A stretch of DNA of 64,000 bases from Streptomyces taklimakanensis (GTDB lineage: Bacteria > Actinomycetota > Actinomycetes > Streptomycetales > Streptomycetaceae). Every line of letters starts with the position of its first letter. The stretch's first letter is position 1. Location of the stretch: assembly GCF_009709575.1 (NCBI RefSeq), contig NZ_WIXO01000001.1, positions 496,001 through 560,000 of the forward strand, read 5' to 3'. Below the pieces are notes generated by a model. It made no database searches, was not told where the DNA came from, and worked only from the letters and a program-made list of their open reading frames with translations. Shown piece by piece: positions 1 to 8,212 of the stretch. The position numbers and the translations under genes were made by a program.

Positions 1-998
1 ACCAGCTTCTTGGCCTCCTCCTTGACGGGGCTGTTCTCCATGACCCCGAGGAAGGAGCCGCCCCAGTTGGCGCCCTTGGGGGCCTTGGCGACGTCCCACT
101 TGCCCTTGTTGGCCGGGCCGGCCTTCTCGCTGATGTGGGCGAGCATCCAGGCCGGGCAGACGGCGGTGGCGAAACTGCTGTTGGCCAGTCCGGGGTCCCA
201 GCCGGGCTGGAACTGGCGGAGCTTGGCGGTCAGCCCGTCCTGGGCGGCCTCCACGGCCAGGTTCCAGGCGTCCTTGACGACCGGGTTGTCCTGGTGGATC
301 AGCTCCCCGTCCTTGTCGTAGAACTGCTGGGAGTGGCCGTAGATCATGGCGTTGAACAGGCCGCTGGCGGCGTCCATGTAGGCGACGCCGTCGTCCCCGA
401 AGCCGGACTTGAACTCCTTGCCCACCTCGACGTACTGGGACCAGTCGCCCTCCCAGAGCTTGGCGACCTCCTCGCGGTCCGTGGGCAGGCCCGCCTTCTC
501 GAACATGTCCTTGCGGTAGCAGACCGCCATCGGGCCGATGTCGGTGCCGAGCCCGATGATCTTGCCGTCGCCGGTGGTGACCTGGCTCAGCTTCCACGGC
601 AGGAAGTGGCCGGTGTCGCCCGCGTCGGAGAGGTCCGCGAACCGGTCCGCCCGGGTGTCGACGAGCTCCTTGGCGCGGGCGACCTCGATGCCCTGGATGT
701 CCTTGAGGCCGCTGCCGGCCGCCAGCCGGGTCTGCAGGGCCGTGTAGTACGTCTGCTCGTCGCCGGCGACCTCGACCTCGACGCGGACGTCCGGGTTCTC
801 CTCCATGTACCGCTCGATGAGGCCGGTCTCCTTGATCCCCATCACGCCGAACAGGCCCATGGTGACGACGGTCTTGCCGTCCTTCGACTTCCCGTTGCTT
901 CCGCCGTCGCCTCCCGAGCAACCCGCGACGAGTGCGAGCGCGGCGGCCGAGGCGGCGGCCACCGCCTTCCTACCGAACAGCTTGCGGGCTCTGCCCAT
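1..998 (-). CDS. Carbohydrate ABC transporter substrate-binding lipoprotein (C-terminus cut off)
   Basis: Family-1 extracellular solute-binding protein of a sugar ABC importer (CebE/MalE-like). It should sit on the outer face of the membrane and deliver an oligosaccharide to permeases that would lie beyond the left edge. The protein opens MGRARKLFGRK, has a hydrophobic stretch at residues 12-26 and a lipobox LVAGC with the lipidated Cys at residue 27, then a Gly/Ser/Lys linker. The ATG follows AGGGAGG by 5 nt. About 332 codons are present and the reading frame runs off the window. It is divergent from a LacI-family gene, with two perfect palindromic operators in the shared intergenic region, so induction by its own sugar is likely. 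The substrate cannot be read from the sequence. Confidence 0.9.
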   Translation of the reverse strand, partial: MGRARKLFGRKAVAAASAAALALVAGCSGGDGGSNGKSKDGKTVVTMGLFGVMGIKETGLIERYMEENPDVRVEVEVAGDEQTYYTALQTRLAAGSGLKDIQGIEVARAKELVDTRADRFADLSDAGDTGHFLPWKLSQVTTGDGKIIGLGTDIGPMAVCYRKDMFEKAGLPTDREEVAKLWEGDWSQYVEVGKEFKSGFGDDGVAYMDAASGLFNAMIYGHSQQFYDKDGELIHQDNPVVKDAWNLAVEAAQDGLTAKLRQFQPGWDPGLANSSFATAVCPAWMLAHISEKAGPANKGKWDVAKAPKGANWGGSFLGVMENSPVKEEAKKL

Positions 999-1078
999 GG
1001 AGACCTCCCTGCGGGCGGTGGTCCACCACCGCGGTACCGAAAAGTGGGGGATCGGATCGTTCCGGGACCCGAACAGGG

Positions 1079-1114
1079 TGGGAACGTTCCCATTCCGAGG
1101 TGGGAACGTTCCCA
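1079..1114. promoter_or_regulatory. Twin LacI-family operators
   Basis: Two identical perfect 14-bp palindromes TGGGAACGTTCCCA at 1079-1092 and 1101-1114, centre to centre 22 bp (about two helical turns, same DNA face). They lie between the divergent sugar-binding lipoprotein and LacI regulator genes. They differ from the CebR box TGGGAGCGCTCCCA only in the central AACGTT against AGCGCT. Likely bound by the adjacent LacI protein (inference). Confidence 0.85.
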
Positions 1115-1290
1115 CCGGGTTGTGGCAGACTCCCCGTCCAAGGCGCCCGATGTCAAGGAGGAGGACGGATTCCACTCCCCGAACCCGTCCGGACGCCTCG
1201 GCCGCCGACGGGGCGGTACGTGCTCGTCTGGCACAATGCGCTGGTGAGCGCCGTACGCGGCGTGAGGGAGCAGAGGAAGGCGGGACACCC

Positions 1291-2307
1291 TTGGGGGCCA
1301 CTCGGCGGCCGACGATCAAGACCGTGGCGGCCCGGGCCGGCGTGGGACGCACCACCGTCTCCCGGGTCCTCAACGGCTCCCCCCTGGTGAGCGACGAGGC
1401 GAGGGCGGCGGTGCAGGCCGCGATCACCGAGCTCGGCTACGTCCCCAACTCGGTGGCGCGCAGCCTGGTCACCAGCAGGACCGACTCCATCGCCCTGGTG
1501 ATACCGGAGTCGGAGAGCCGACTGGGCTCGGAACCGTACTTCTCCGCCGTGATCCGCGGGGTGAGCACCGGACTCGCGGGCACCCAGATCCAATTGCTGC
1601 TCACCCTGGTGCGCGACCAACGGGAGATGGACCAGCTCACCCGCTTCCTCACCGCCCGCCGGGTGGACGGCGTCCTGCTGGTCTCGGTGCACCGCGACGA
1701 CCCCCTGCCCGGGCTGCTGGAGGAGTTGGACCTGCCGACCGTGCTGGCCGGGCGTCGCTCGGCCGACGAGCCGCTCAACCACGTGCACTCCGACAACGTC
1801 GGCGGTGCCTCCGCCGCCGTGCGCCACCTGCTGGAGCGCGACCGGAGGGGGATCGCGACCATCACCGGCCCCCTGGACATGGACGTCGGCGGCAGCCGAC
1901 TGCGCGGCTGGCGGGAGGCGTTGCGCGCGGCCGGACGGACGGTGGACGAGGACCTGGTGGCGCCCGCCGACTTCACCGAGGAGGGCGGGCGCTCGGCGAT
2001 GCGCGCCCTGCTGGAGCGGCGCCCCGACCTGGACGCGGTCTTCGCCGCGTCGGACGTGATGGCGGCGGGCGCGCTGGCCGAGCTGCGCCGGCACGGGCGG
2101 CGGGTCCCGGACGACGTGGCGGTGGTCGGCTTCGACGACTCGATCGTCGCCCGGCACACCGATCCGCCCCTGACGAGCGTGCGGCAACCCGTCGAGGAGA
2201 TCGGTCGGATGATCACCGAACTCCTGTTGGAGGAGATCGAGAAGCCCGGAAGCGCGCGACACCACGTCGTCCTGCCGACCTCGCTGGTGGTCCGCGACTC
2301 CACCTGA
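1291..2307 (+). CDS. LacI-family transcriptional regulator (CebR-like)
   Basis: Sugar-responsive repressor of 338 residues. N-terminal helix-turn-helix at residues 8-30 (TVAARAGVGRTTVSRVLNGS), hinge, then a periplasmic-binding-protein-like effector domain ending VVGFDDSIVARHTDPPLTSVRQP, as in LacI/GalR proteins. I chose the TTG start because AGAGGAAGG precedes it by 10 nt, it places the helix-turn-helix at the usual position, and no ATG/GTG is suitably placed. The reading frame extends upstream but that part is Arg/Pro-rich and not LacI-like. It should repress the divergent sugar importer and itself through the twin palindromes. Effector sugar unknown; the HTH resembles CebR/BxlR regulators. 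Confidence 0.92.
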   Translation: MGATRRPTIKTVAARAGVGRTTVSRVLNGSPLVSDEARAAVQAAITELGYVPNSVARSLVTSRTDSIALVIPESESRLGSEPYFSAVIRGVSTGLAGTQIQLLLTLVRDQREMDQLTRFLTARRVDGVLLVSVHRDDPLPGLLEELDLPTVLAGRRSADEPLNHVHSDNVGGASAAVRHLLERDRRGIATITGPLDMDVGGSRLRGWREALRAAGRTVDEDLVAPADFTEEGGRSAMRALLERRPDLDAVFAASDVMAAGALAELRRHGRRVPDDVAVVGFDDSIVARHTDPPLTSVRQPVEEIGRMITELLLEEIEKPGSARHHVVLPTSLVVRDST

Positions 2308-2523
2308 GAGGCCGAGCCGGCGGAAGACACCTTCCGAGGGCGCCCCGCGCCTCCGGTGGCTCGCGACGGACCACCGGGGCGTGCCGTCGCCCTGCGCGGA
2401 GCGGCCCGGAAGCGCTCGTTCGGGCGGCGGAGAACCCGAGGGGCCGGCAGCATGGGCTCACTCGGCGTTTGCCGCTTCGTTCCCCCAACACGCAAGCCAT
2501 GCCGGAAGGTTGTGAAGGCCCGA

Positions 2524-3339
2524 ATGAATCAGGCCAGGAATCCGCTGTCCGACGTCGTCGACGTCAACGTCCCCACAGCGGCGCGGATGTACGACTACTA
2601 CCTGGGAGGCAAGAACAACTACGCCGTCGACCGCGAGGCGGCCGAAGAACTCCTGAAAGTGGTGCCCAGCACCCAGGAACTGGCCCTGAACAACCGCCGT
2701 TTCCTCCAACGCGTGGTGCGCGTCCTCGCCCGTGACTACGGCATGCGGCAGTTCATCGACCACGGCTCCGGACTGCCCACCCAGGACAACGTCCACCAGA
2801 TCGCACAGCAGGTGGACAAGACCAGCCGCGTGGTCTACGTGGACAACGACCCCATCGTCCTGGCCCACGGCCGCGCCCTGCTGGAGGAGAACGAGAACAC
2901 CACCGTCATCCAGGCGGACATGTGCGACACCGAGGGCATCTTCGGCCACCCCGACACCGTCCGGCTGATCGACTTCGACAGCCCCGTCGTCGCCCTGTTC
3001 AACTCGGTTCTGCACTGCATCCCCGACTCCAAGGACCCGGCCGGGCTGATACGCCGGGTCGCCGACCGGCTGGCGCCCGGCAGCTTCCTGGTGATCTGCC
3101 AACTGGTCAGCGAGGACGCCGAGACGCGGCGCGCCGTGACCGAGTTCATGGACATCAACACGGGAGGCAACTGGGGCAGGGTCAGGGAGCCCCGTGAGGT
3201 CGACGCCTACTTCGAGGGACTGGAGATCCTGGAGCCGGGGCTGGTGGAGGTCTCCACCTGGCGGCCCGACTCCGATGTCGGCCCCCGGCAGCGCTCCTGG
3301 GAGTGGAAGGAGTACGGGGGCGTCGCCCGGAGGCCCTGA
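2524..3339 (+). CDS. SAM-dependent methyltransferase, DUF574-like
   Basis: S-adenosylmethionine methyltransferase of the actinomycete DUF574 (Methyltransf_19) type, 271 residues. The family signature is visible: VPTAARMYDYYLGGKNNY near the N-terminus, IDHGSGLPTQDNVHQIA as the SAM-binding loop, VYVDNDPIVLAH as the acidic second strand and ALFNSVLHCIPD. The ATG at 2524 follows GAAGG by about 6 nt; an in-frame GTG 12 nt upstream is possible but too close to its GGAAGG. These proteins are abundant in Streptomyces, often near XRE/DUF397 genes as here, and substrates are mostly unknown. It ends just before two strong hairpins. Confidence 0.88.
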   Translation: MNQARNPLSDVVDVNVPTAARMYDYYLGGKNNYAVDREAAEELLKVVPSTQELALNNRRFLQRVVRVLARDYGMRQFIDHGSGLPTQDNVHQIAQQVDKTSRVVYVDNDPIVLAHGRALLEENENTTVIQADMCDTEGIFGHPDTVRLIDFDSPVVALFNSVLHCIPDSKDPAGLIRRVADRLAPGSFLVICQLVSEDAETRRAVTEFMDINTGGNWGRVREPREVDAYFEGLEILEPGLVEVSTWRPDSDVGPRQRSWEWKEYGGVARRP

Positions 3340-3368
3340 GCGCCGCGCTCCCGGCCGGACGCCCGCGC

Positions 3369-3429
3369 GGCACCCGCGCCCCACCGGGCGCGGGTGCCGG
3401 TTCCGCACGGCGGTGCCGTGCGGAACCGG
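3369..3429. terminator. Double hairpin, bidirectional terminator
   Basis: Two adjoining perfect stems between convergent genes: 13 bp (3369-3381 with 3386-3398, loop CACC) and 14 bp (3397-3410 with 3416-3429, 5-nt loop). They share two bases, so they are mutually exclusive at the junction. No U-tract, as usual in Streptomyces. Confidence 0.8.
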
Positions 3430-3431
3430 CG

Positions 3432-4337
3432 TCAGCCGAGTTCGTCCAGGAGCCTCTCCAGGAAGGCCACGCTGCTCACGGGGGTCTCGGCGACCGCGCA
3501 CAGCCGGTCCATGATGGACAGGTAGTGGTCGACGTCTTCCTCTTTGTCCAGGTAGAGGGCGCTGGTCAGCTGTTCCAGGTAGACCACGTCGGGCAGGTCC
3601 GGTTCCGGGAAGCGCAGTATCGTCACCGGGCCGCCCGCCGCGGCCAGTCCGCCGACGCTGAACGGCGCCACCTGGAGCGTGACGTTGGGGCGCCGCGCCA
3701 TGTCGATCAGGTGGCGGAGCTGACCGCGCATCACCTCGGTGTCGCCCAGCGGACGGCGCAGCGCCGCCTCGTCCAGCACGGCCCACAGCCGGGGCGCGTC
3801 CGGTCGGGTGAGCAGTTCCTGCCGGTCCATGCGCAGTCGCACGCGGCGGTCGTTCTCGTGGACCGAGGCGCGGGGATGGCCCAGGAGGATCACGGCACGG
3901 GCGTAGTCCTCCGTCTGGAGCAGGCCGGGGACGAACTGCACCTCGTAGACGCGGATGACGGCGGCGGCCTCCTCCAGGCCGATGTGCCGGTCGAACCATC
4001 CCGGAAGGACGTCGCTGTACCGGTGCCACCATCCGCGGGTGGCGGTCTGACGGGTCAGGGCGAGGAAGTCCGCCCGCTCCTCCTCGTCCAGCACTCCGTA
4101 GAGCGTGAGCAGGTCCGCCACGTCACGTTCCTTGCAGGCGCCCTGTCCCCGTTCGAGGCGGCTGATCTTCGCGCTGGAGCCGCGGATCGCCTTGGCCGCC
4201 TCCTCCAGGTCGATGCCGCGTTCCTTGCGCAGTCTCCGCAGTTGGGAACCGATCACCAGGCGCAGGACCGTCGGACTCCCCTTGGGATGCTCGATATAGC
4301 GTCTTATCGACAAGGGGCGGCTCGATTCGGCGGCCAT
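3432..4337 (-). CDS. XRE-family regulator with DUF5753 domain
   Basis: Helix-turn-helix regulator of the Streptomyces DUF5753 class (BldB/WhiJ-system relatives), 301 residues. The XRE helix-turn-helix lies at about residues 30-75 (IGSQLRRLRKERGIDLEEAA, then SSAKISRLERGQ); the rest is DUF5753 with the typical VYEVQFVPGLLQTEDYARAV and LDEAALRRP motifs. ATG preceded by AGGAGAAC. The DUF397 gene just upstream on the same strand is its usual partner; a 16-bp hairpin separates them, so they may be transcribed separately. Target genes unknown. Confidence 0.9.
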   Translation of the reverse strand: MAAESSRPLSIRRYIEHPKGSPTVLRLVIGSQLRRLRKERGIDLEEAAKAIRGSSAKISRLERGQGACKERDVADLLTLYGVLDEEERADFLALTRQTATRGWWHRYSDVLPGWFDRHIGLEEAAAVIRVYEVQFVPGLLQTEDYARAVILLGHPRASVHENDRRVRLRMDRQELLTRPDAPRLWAVLDEAALRRPLGDTEVMRGQLRHLIDMARRPNVTLQVAPFSVGGLAAAGGPVTILRFPEPDLPDVVYLEQLTSALYLDKEEDVDHYLSIMDRLCAVAETPVSSVAFLERLLDELG

Positions 4338-4464
4338 GCTTGTTCTCCTGGGTGAAGGGACAGGCACCCAGTGTGCCACCGCGGGCACCGCGTCGTACAG
4401 CGACCGCTCCGCGCCCCCACCCGGATGCGCCCCCGCGCGCCTCCCCGTCGACGGCCCCGACGCC

Positions 4465-4500
4465 CCGCCGGGCCGCGCGGTCGTCCGCGCGGCCCGGCGG
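4465..4500 (-). terminator. Strong hairpin downstream of the DUF397 gene
   Basis: Perfect 16-bp stem (4465-4480 with 4485-4500) with a TCGT tetraloop, between the DUF397 stop codon and the start of the XRE gene on the same strand. It should stop or weaken transcription entering the regulator gene. Confidence 0.75.
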
Positions 4501-4512
4501 CCCTTCGGGCCG

Positions 4513-4749
4513 TCAGCCGACCATGTCGTCGAAGTCGCCGTCCTTGGCGCCCTCCAGGAAGGCGACCATCTCGTCGCGGGTGTAGACGAGGGCGGGCCCC
4601 TCCGGGTGGCGGGAGTTGCGCACGGCCACCCCGCCGTCCGGCAGCGGCGCCAGCTCGACGCAGTTGCCGTTGGGGTTGCTGCGGCGACTCTTCCGCCACA
4701 CCGCGCCCTCGATCTCCGTGGCCCGCACACCGTTGACGATCTGTCGCAT
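4513..4749 (-). CDS. DUF397 small protein
   Basis: 78-residue DUF397 protein with the family core WRKSRRSNPNGNCVELA, a middle VAVRNSRHPEGPALVYT and a C-terminal helix. DUF397 proteins are encoded beside DUF5753-type XRE regulators and in characterised cases modulate the regulator (WhiJ-like/BldB-type systems, toxin-antitoxin-like). Its regulator partner lies directly downstream. A second such pair is found near 30.5-31.5 kb. Confidence 0.9.
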   Translation of the reverse strand: MRQIVNGVRATEIEGAVWRKSRRSNPNGNCVELAPLPDGGVAVRNSRHPEGPALVYTRDEMVAFLEGAKDGDFDDMVG

Positions 4750-4967
4750 TGTCGCCCCTCACCGGACGCGTCCCGTCCCACCTCTCGGGCGGGACGCGGT
4801 CCATGACGTTCCATCACTTCGGGAATCGACACCGACACCGCTGCAATTACATTTGTAAGTGCAGATGCGCTTGCAACGGGAGGCGCCAGTCGAGGATGGT
4901 AGCCCCAACGGGCCGGTTTCAGTGGCCGAATCCCACCAGGCGCCGCGGTGGAACGCGGAACGGACGG

Positions 4968-6044
4968 TCAGCCCGTGGCGGCGGCGCAGTCGACGGTCGC
5001 CGACGCGGTCCCACCGGAGGCGACGAACCCGAAGGAGGCGCTCCCGCCGACCGGGACGGTTCCGTTCCAGGCGGCGTTGCGCACCGTGGCGGTGCCGTCC
5101 GCGCCCGCCTCGAGGGTGCCGTTCCAGACCTGGACGATCCGTCCGCCGCCGTCCGGGGAGATCCGGACCGTCCAGCCCGCCAGCGGCGCGCCTCCGGTGT
5201 TCTCGACCGTCACCTCGCCCTGGTAGCCGCCCTGCCAGGCGGAGGTCGCCCGGAACGAGGCCTCGCAGGCGACCTCGCCCTCCTCCGGCTCCCCCGGCTC
5301 GTCGGGCTCCTCCCGGTCCAACAGGTCGGCCAGGGCGGGGTGCCAGCGGGCGGCGATCTTCTCGTCGCCGGAGGCGTCGGGATGGACCCCGTCGTAGGTG
5401 TCGCTCGCGGTGCTGAAACCGGTCCACTGGTCGACCGCGATCACCGGCGAGGCAGGGGTGCTCTTCGACCGGGCCCAGTCCGGGATCCGCTCGTTGAGGG
5501 CCACGACGCGCCGGGCGCACTCGCCGCAGGTGTCGGGGTTCATCGGGATGATCTGCGCGACGAGCACCTTGGTGTTCGGGTTGCTCGCCCGCATCTGGTC
5601 CACCAGGGTGCCGTAGGCGGCGAGGATGTCGTCCGGGGAGCGGTTGCTCCAGACGTCGTTGGTGCCGAAGTGCATGACAACGATGTCCGGCCGGGTGGCG
5701 GAGAGCCAGGCGGGCAACTGGTTCTGGCGGGCCACGTTGGTCACCAGCGCACCGCCGTGGCCCTCGTTGTCGCCGTCGTGCGACTGTCCGCACCCCTGGG
5801 GGCCGAGCGTTCCGACGAAGTCGATGTTCCTGTATCCGGCGTCCTGGAGCCGGTTCCACAGCAACGCCCGCCAGCATCCCGGCGAGCCGGTGATGGAGTC
5901 GCCCAGCGGCATGATCCGCACCGGATCGGCGGCCGGGGCCGCCGGGGCGGCGGTCGCGACGGCCGGGCCCGCGCCGACCAGACCGAGGAACAACAGCAGG
6001 GCGGTCAGCACCGCCCGTAGGGCGCGTTTGTCGTGCTGGGGCAT
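4968..6044 (-). CDS. Secreted SGNH/GDSL esterase with C-terminal CBM2
   Basis: Extracellular esterase of 358 residues, resembling carbohydrate esterase family 3 (acetylxylan esterases). Signal peptide at 1-32 (cut near ATAAPA). Block I is PLGDSITGS with Ser50, block III is HFGTNDVW, and the Asp-His pair is YDGVHPD (Asp218, His221). An acidic Pro/Glu linker (about 243-257) leads to a family-2 cellulose-binding module (about 258-356) with CEASFRATSAWQGGYQGEV and AWNGTVPVGGSASFGF. ATG preceded by AAGGAAG at about 7 nt. A perfect CebR box 23 nt upstream of the start indicates cellobiose control. It probably deacetylates plant cell-wall xylan while bound to cellulose (inference). Confidence 0.9.
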   Translation of the reverse strand: MPQHDKRALRAVLTALLLFLGLVGAGPAVATAAPAAPAADPVRIMPLGDSITGSPGCWRALLWNRLQDAGYRNIDFVGTLGPQGCGQSHDGDNEGHGGALVTNVARQNQLPAWLSATRPDIVVMHFGTNDVWSNRSPDDILAAYGTLVDQMRASNPNTKVLVAQIIPMNPDTCGECARRVVALNERIPDWARSKSTPASPVIAVDQWTGFSTASDTYDGVHPDASGDEKIAARWHPALADLLDREEPDEPGEPEEGEVACEASFRATSAWQGGYQGEVTVENTGGAPLAGWTVRISPDGGGRIVQVWNGTLEAGADGTATVRNAAWNGTVPVGGSASFGFVASGGTASATVDCAAATG

Positions 6045-6066
6045 CCGATACTTCCTTCCGATCGGG

Positions 6067-6080
6067 TGGGAGCGCTCCCA
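6067..6080. promoter_or_regulatory. CebR operator
   Basis: Perfect palindrome TGGGAGCGCTCCCA, the consensus CebR box of Streptomyces, 23 bp upstream of the CBM2-esterase start codon. It predicts repression by CebR and induction by cello-oligosaccharides. CebR itself is probably elsewhere in the genome. Confidence 0.88.
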
Positions 6081-6146
6081 TCACGGAACATCAAGCCGGC
6101 GCGTCGACGGTCCGTCAAGGAGCCGGGACCGGTGGCCCCACACCGG

Positions 6147-7223
6147 TCACACGCCTCCGGAGCGCGCCCCGCCCACCCGGTCCGCGGAGCCCGTCCCCTC
6201 GGGGGACCGCGCGTGGCCGGTGCTCTCCCGGGCCACCAGACGGTGCGGAACGGTGATGCGCTGCGGCGGCACCGCGGCACCGGGACTGTAGACGCGGTCG
6301 GCCAGGCACTGCAGAGCGCGTTCGGCGATCTGCGCCTTGTCCGGACTGACGGTGGTCAGCGACGGGTTGGCGTAGCGGCCGTCCTCGATGTCGTCGAAGC
6401 CGACCACGGCGAGGTCCTCGGGAACCCCTATGCCCCGCTCCCGCGCCACGAGCAGGACCCCGAGGGCGAGTTCGTCGCTGAAGGCGAAGACCGCGTCGGG
6501 CACCGGCCCGCCGCCGTCGAGCAACCGCGCCATCGCCCGGGCGCCGGCGGCGCGGTGCAGCGTGGGCACGGGGACCTCCAGGGCGGGATCGGGGGTCACA
6601 CCGGCCCTCCGCAACGCGCGGCGGTAGCCGGCCAGGCGCTGTTCGGCGGTTCCGTTGCGCAGCCCCGGCTGCGGCCCGACCGCCGCGATCCGACGCCGCC
6701 CCGCGTCCAGCAGGTGACGGGTCGCCTCGTCGGCCGCCAGGACGTTGTCGACGGCCACGTGGTCCGCCAACCGTCCCGGGTCCCGCTCCCCGAGCAACAC
6801 CATCGGAGTGGCGCCCGCCCGCTCGGCCAACTCCTCGGCGCCCAGGGCCCAGGGGCTGATGATCAGGCCGTCGACGATCGGGGCGTGGGTGCCCTCCAGC
6901 AGGCGGCGCTCCTCGTCGGCGCGCCCGTGCGTCTGGTCGATGATGACCGTCCACGAACGGCGCTGCGCGGCCTCCACCACCAGCCCCGCCAACTCCCCGA
7001 AGTAGGGCGAGTGGAGCTCGGGGATCACCAGCCCGACCAGGCCCGTGCGTCCGGCCCGCAGGCTGCGGGCCGCCAGGTTGGGGCGGTAGCCCAACTCGTC
7101 CAGGGCCCGCTGGACGCGCTCGCGGGTCCTCTCGGACACGGAGGCCGAGCCGTTGACGACGTTCGACACGGTGCGCACGGACACTCCCGCGCGGGCGGCG
7201 ACATCCTTGAGGCTGGTTCTCAC
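6147..7223 (-). CDS. LacI-family transcriptional regulator
   Basis: 358-residue LacI/GalR repressor. Helix-turn-helix near the N-terminus (SLKDVAARAGVSVRTVSNVV, then NGSASVSERTRERV), effector domain ending VVGFDDIEDGRYANPSLTTV. The GTG start puts the helix-turn-helix at residue 4, as usual; there is no clear ribosome binding site, so the message may be leaderless. It is divergent from a dioxygenase/sugar-porter pair, and overlapping palindromes in the 137-bp intergenic region are the likely operator. It is not an obvious partner of the downstream esterase, which has its own CebR box. Confidence 0.9.
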   Translation of the reverse strand: MRTSLKDVAARAGVSVRTVSNVVNGSASVSERTRERVQRALDELGYRPNLAARSLRAGRTGLVGLVIPELHSPYFGELAGLVVEAAQRRSWTVIIDQTHGRADEERRLLEGTHAPIVDGLIISPWALGAEELAERAGATPMVLLGERDPGRLADHVAVDNVLAADEATRHLLDAGRRRIAAVGPQPGLRNGTAEQRLAGYRRALRRAGVTPDPALEVPVPTLHRAAGARAMARLLDGGGPVPDAVFAFSDELALGVLLVARERGIGVPEDLAVVGFDDIEDGRYANPSLTTVSPDKAQIAERALQCLADRVYSPGAAVPPQRITVPHRLVARESTGHARSPEGTGSADRVGGARSGGV

Positions 7224-7300
7224 GCGGTCATGGTCCCATGCCCGCGAAGCCCCGCGGAGAGACGGCCCGAATGTGGCATGGATCACCCCCCACCGCTCTT

Positions 7301-7318
7301 TGCAACGTTGCATGCAAC
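7301..7318. promoter_or_regulatory. Overlapping palindromic operator
   Basis: Two 12-bp perfect palindromes that overlap: TGCAACGTTGCA (7301-7312) and GTTGCATGCAAC (7307-7318). The TGCAAC half-site thus occurs three times in alternating orientation. Position between a LacI gene and the operon it faces, 43 bp before the dioxygenase start, suggests the LacI operator. Confidence 0.75.
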
Positions 7319-7360
7319 ATCGGAACATGTCGTGCATCCCGACACCGCGAGGAGGCAGAG

Positions 7361-8212
7361 ATGACGGCAGGGACAGACCACACACAGCCGGTCGGCGACC
7401 TTGACACGGACGTGTCCGCGGACGTCGAGGCCCTCTACCGGGACGGCATCACCGCACGCAGGGGCGCCTTCGCGCCCGAATGGGCCGACCGGCTCGGCGA
7501 GGACGTCGCCGCCGCCTTCGAGGAGGCCCTCAGCCGCCCCGGGGGCGCGGTCGGCCGCGGTCCCCACCGCTACTACGTGGAGATCCACCCCGAGCAGATC
7601 CGCGACTTCGTCGGCCTGGTCGACCACCCCTGGGTGCGCTCGGTGTGCGCGGCGGTCCTGGGCCCCGACTACCGGATCGTCGAACTCGGCTTCGACGTGC
7701 CGCTGGAGGGCGCCGTCAACCAGCCCTGGCACCGGGACTTCCCGATGCCCGAGGAGACCCGCTCCGAACGGCGTCTGACCTCCCTCGCCTTCAACGTCAC
7801 CACGGTCGACACCGAGGAGGACATGGGCCCGTTCGAGATCGCCCCCGGCACGCAGTGGGACGACGACCCCTCCTTCGAGCACGGCATGTTCCCGCCGAAG
7901 TCGGCCTACCCGCGCTACGAGGAGCTGGCGGTGCGCAAGTACCCCCGGCGCGGCGACATCTCGGCCCGCTCGGCCCTGACGATCCACCGGGGAACGGCGA
8001 ACCTGTCGGCCAAGTCCCGGCCGGTCCTGGTGCTCGGCGTCGACGGCCCGGAGGCGAACAACGACGAACGGCACGACATGGCCGTCACCCGGGCCTACTG
8101 GGAGTCGCTGCCCCAGCGCGTGCGGGACCACCTGGCCTGCCCCGTGGTGGAGGAGTTGACCCCCATCACGCAGAAGCACACCATCGAGGGTCTGGTCATG
8201 GGCGATGCCTGA
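7361..8212 (+). CDS. Phytanoyl-CoA dioxygenase-like Fe(II)/2-oxoglutarate oxygenase
   Basis: 283-residue non-haem iron oxygenase of the PhyH family. The Fe ligands are visible as H-x-D in QPWHRDFP (His124, Asp126) and a distal His in LTIHRGTANLS (His209), with Arg220 placed to bind 2-oxoglutarate. It should hydroxylate or oxidatively modify a small substrate in the cytosol. AGGAGG precedes the ATG by 5 nt. Its last 8 nt overlap the start of a sugar-porter gene, so the two are translationally coupled; the substrate may be a sugar or cyclitol-like molecule imported by that porter (inference). Confidence 0.85.
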   Translation: MTAGTDHTQPVGDLDTDVSADVEALYRDGITARRGAFAPEWADRLGEDVAAAFEEALSRPGGAVGRGPHRYYVEIHPEQIRDFVGLVDHPWVRSVCAAVLGPDYRIVELGFDVPLEGAVNQPWHRDFPMPEETRSERRLTSLAFNVTTVDTEEDMGPFEIAPGTQWDDDPSFEHGMFPPKSAYPRYEELAVRKYPRRGDISARSALTIHRGTANLSAKSRPVLVLGVDGPEANNDERHDMAVTRAYWESLPQRVRDHLACPVVEELTPITQKHTIEGLVMGDA

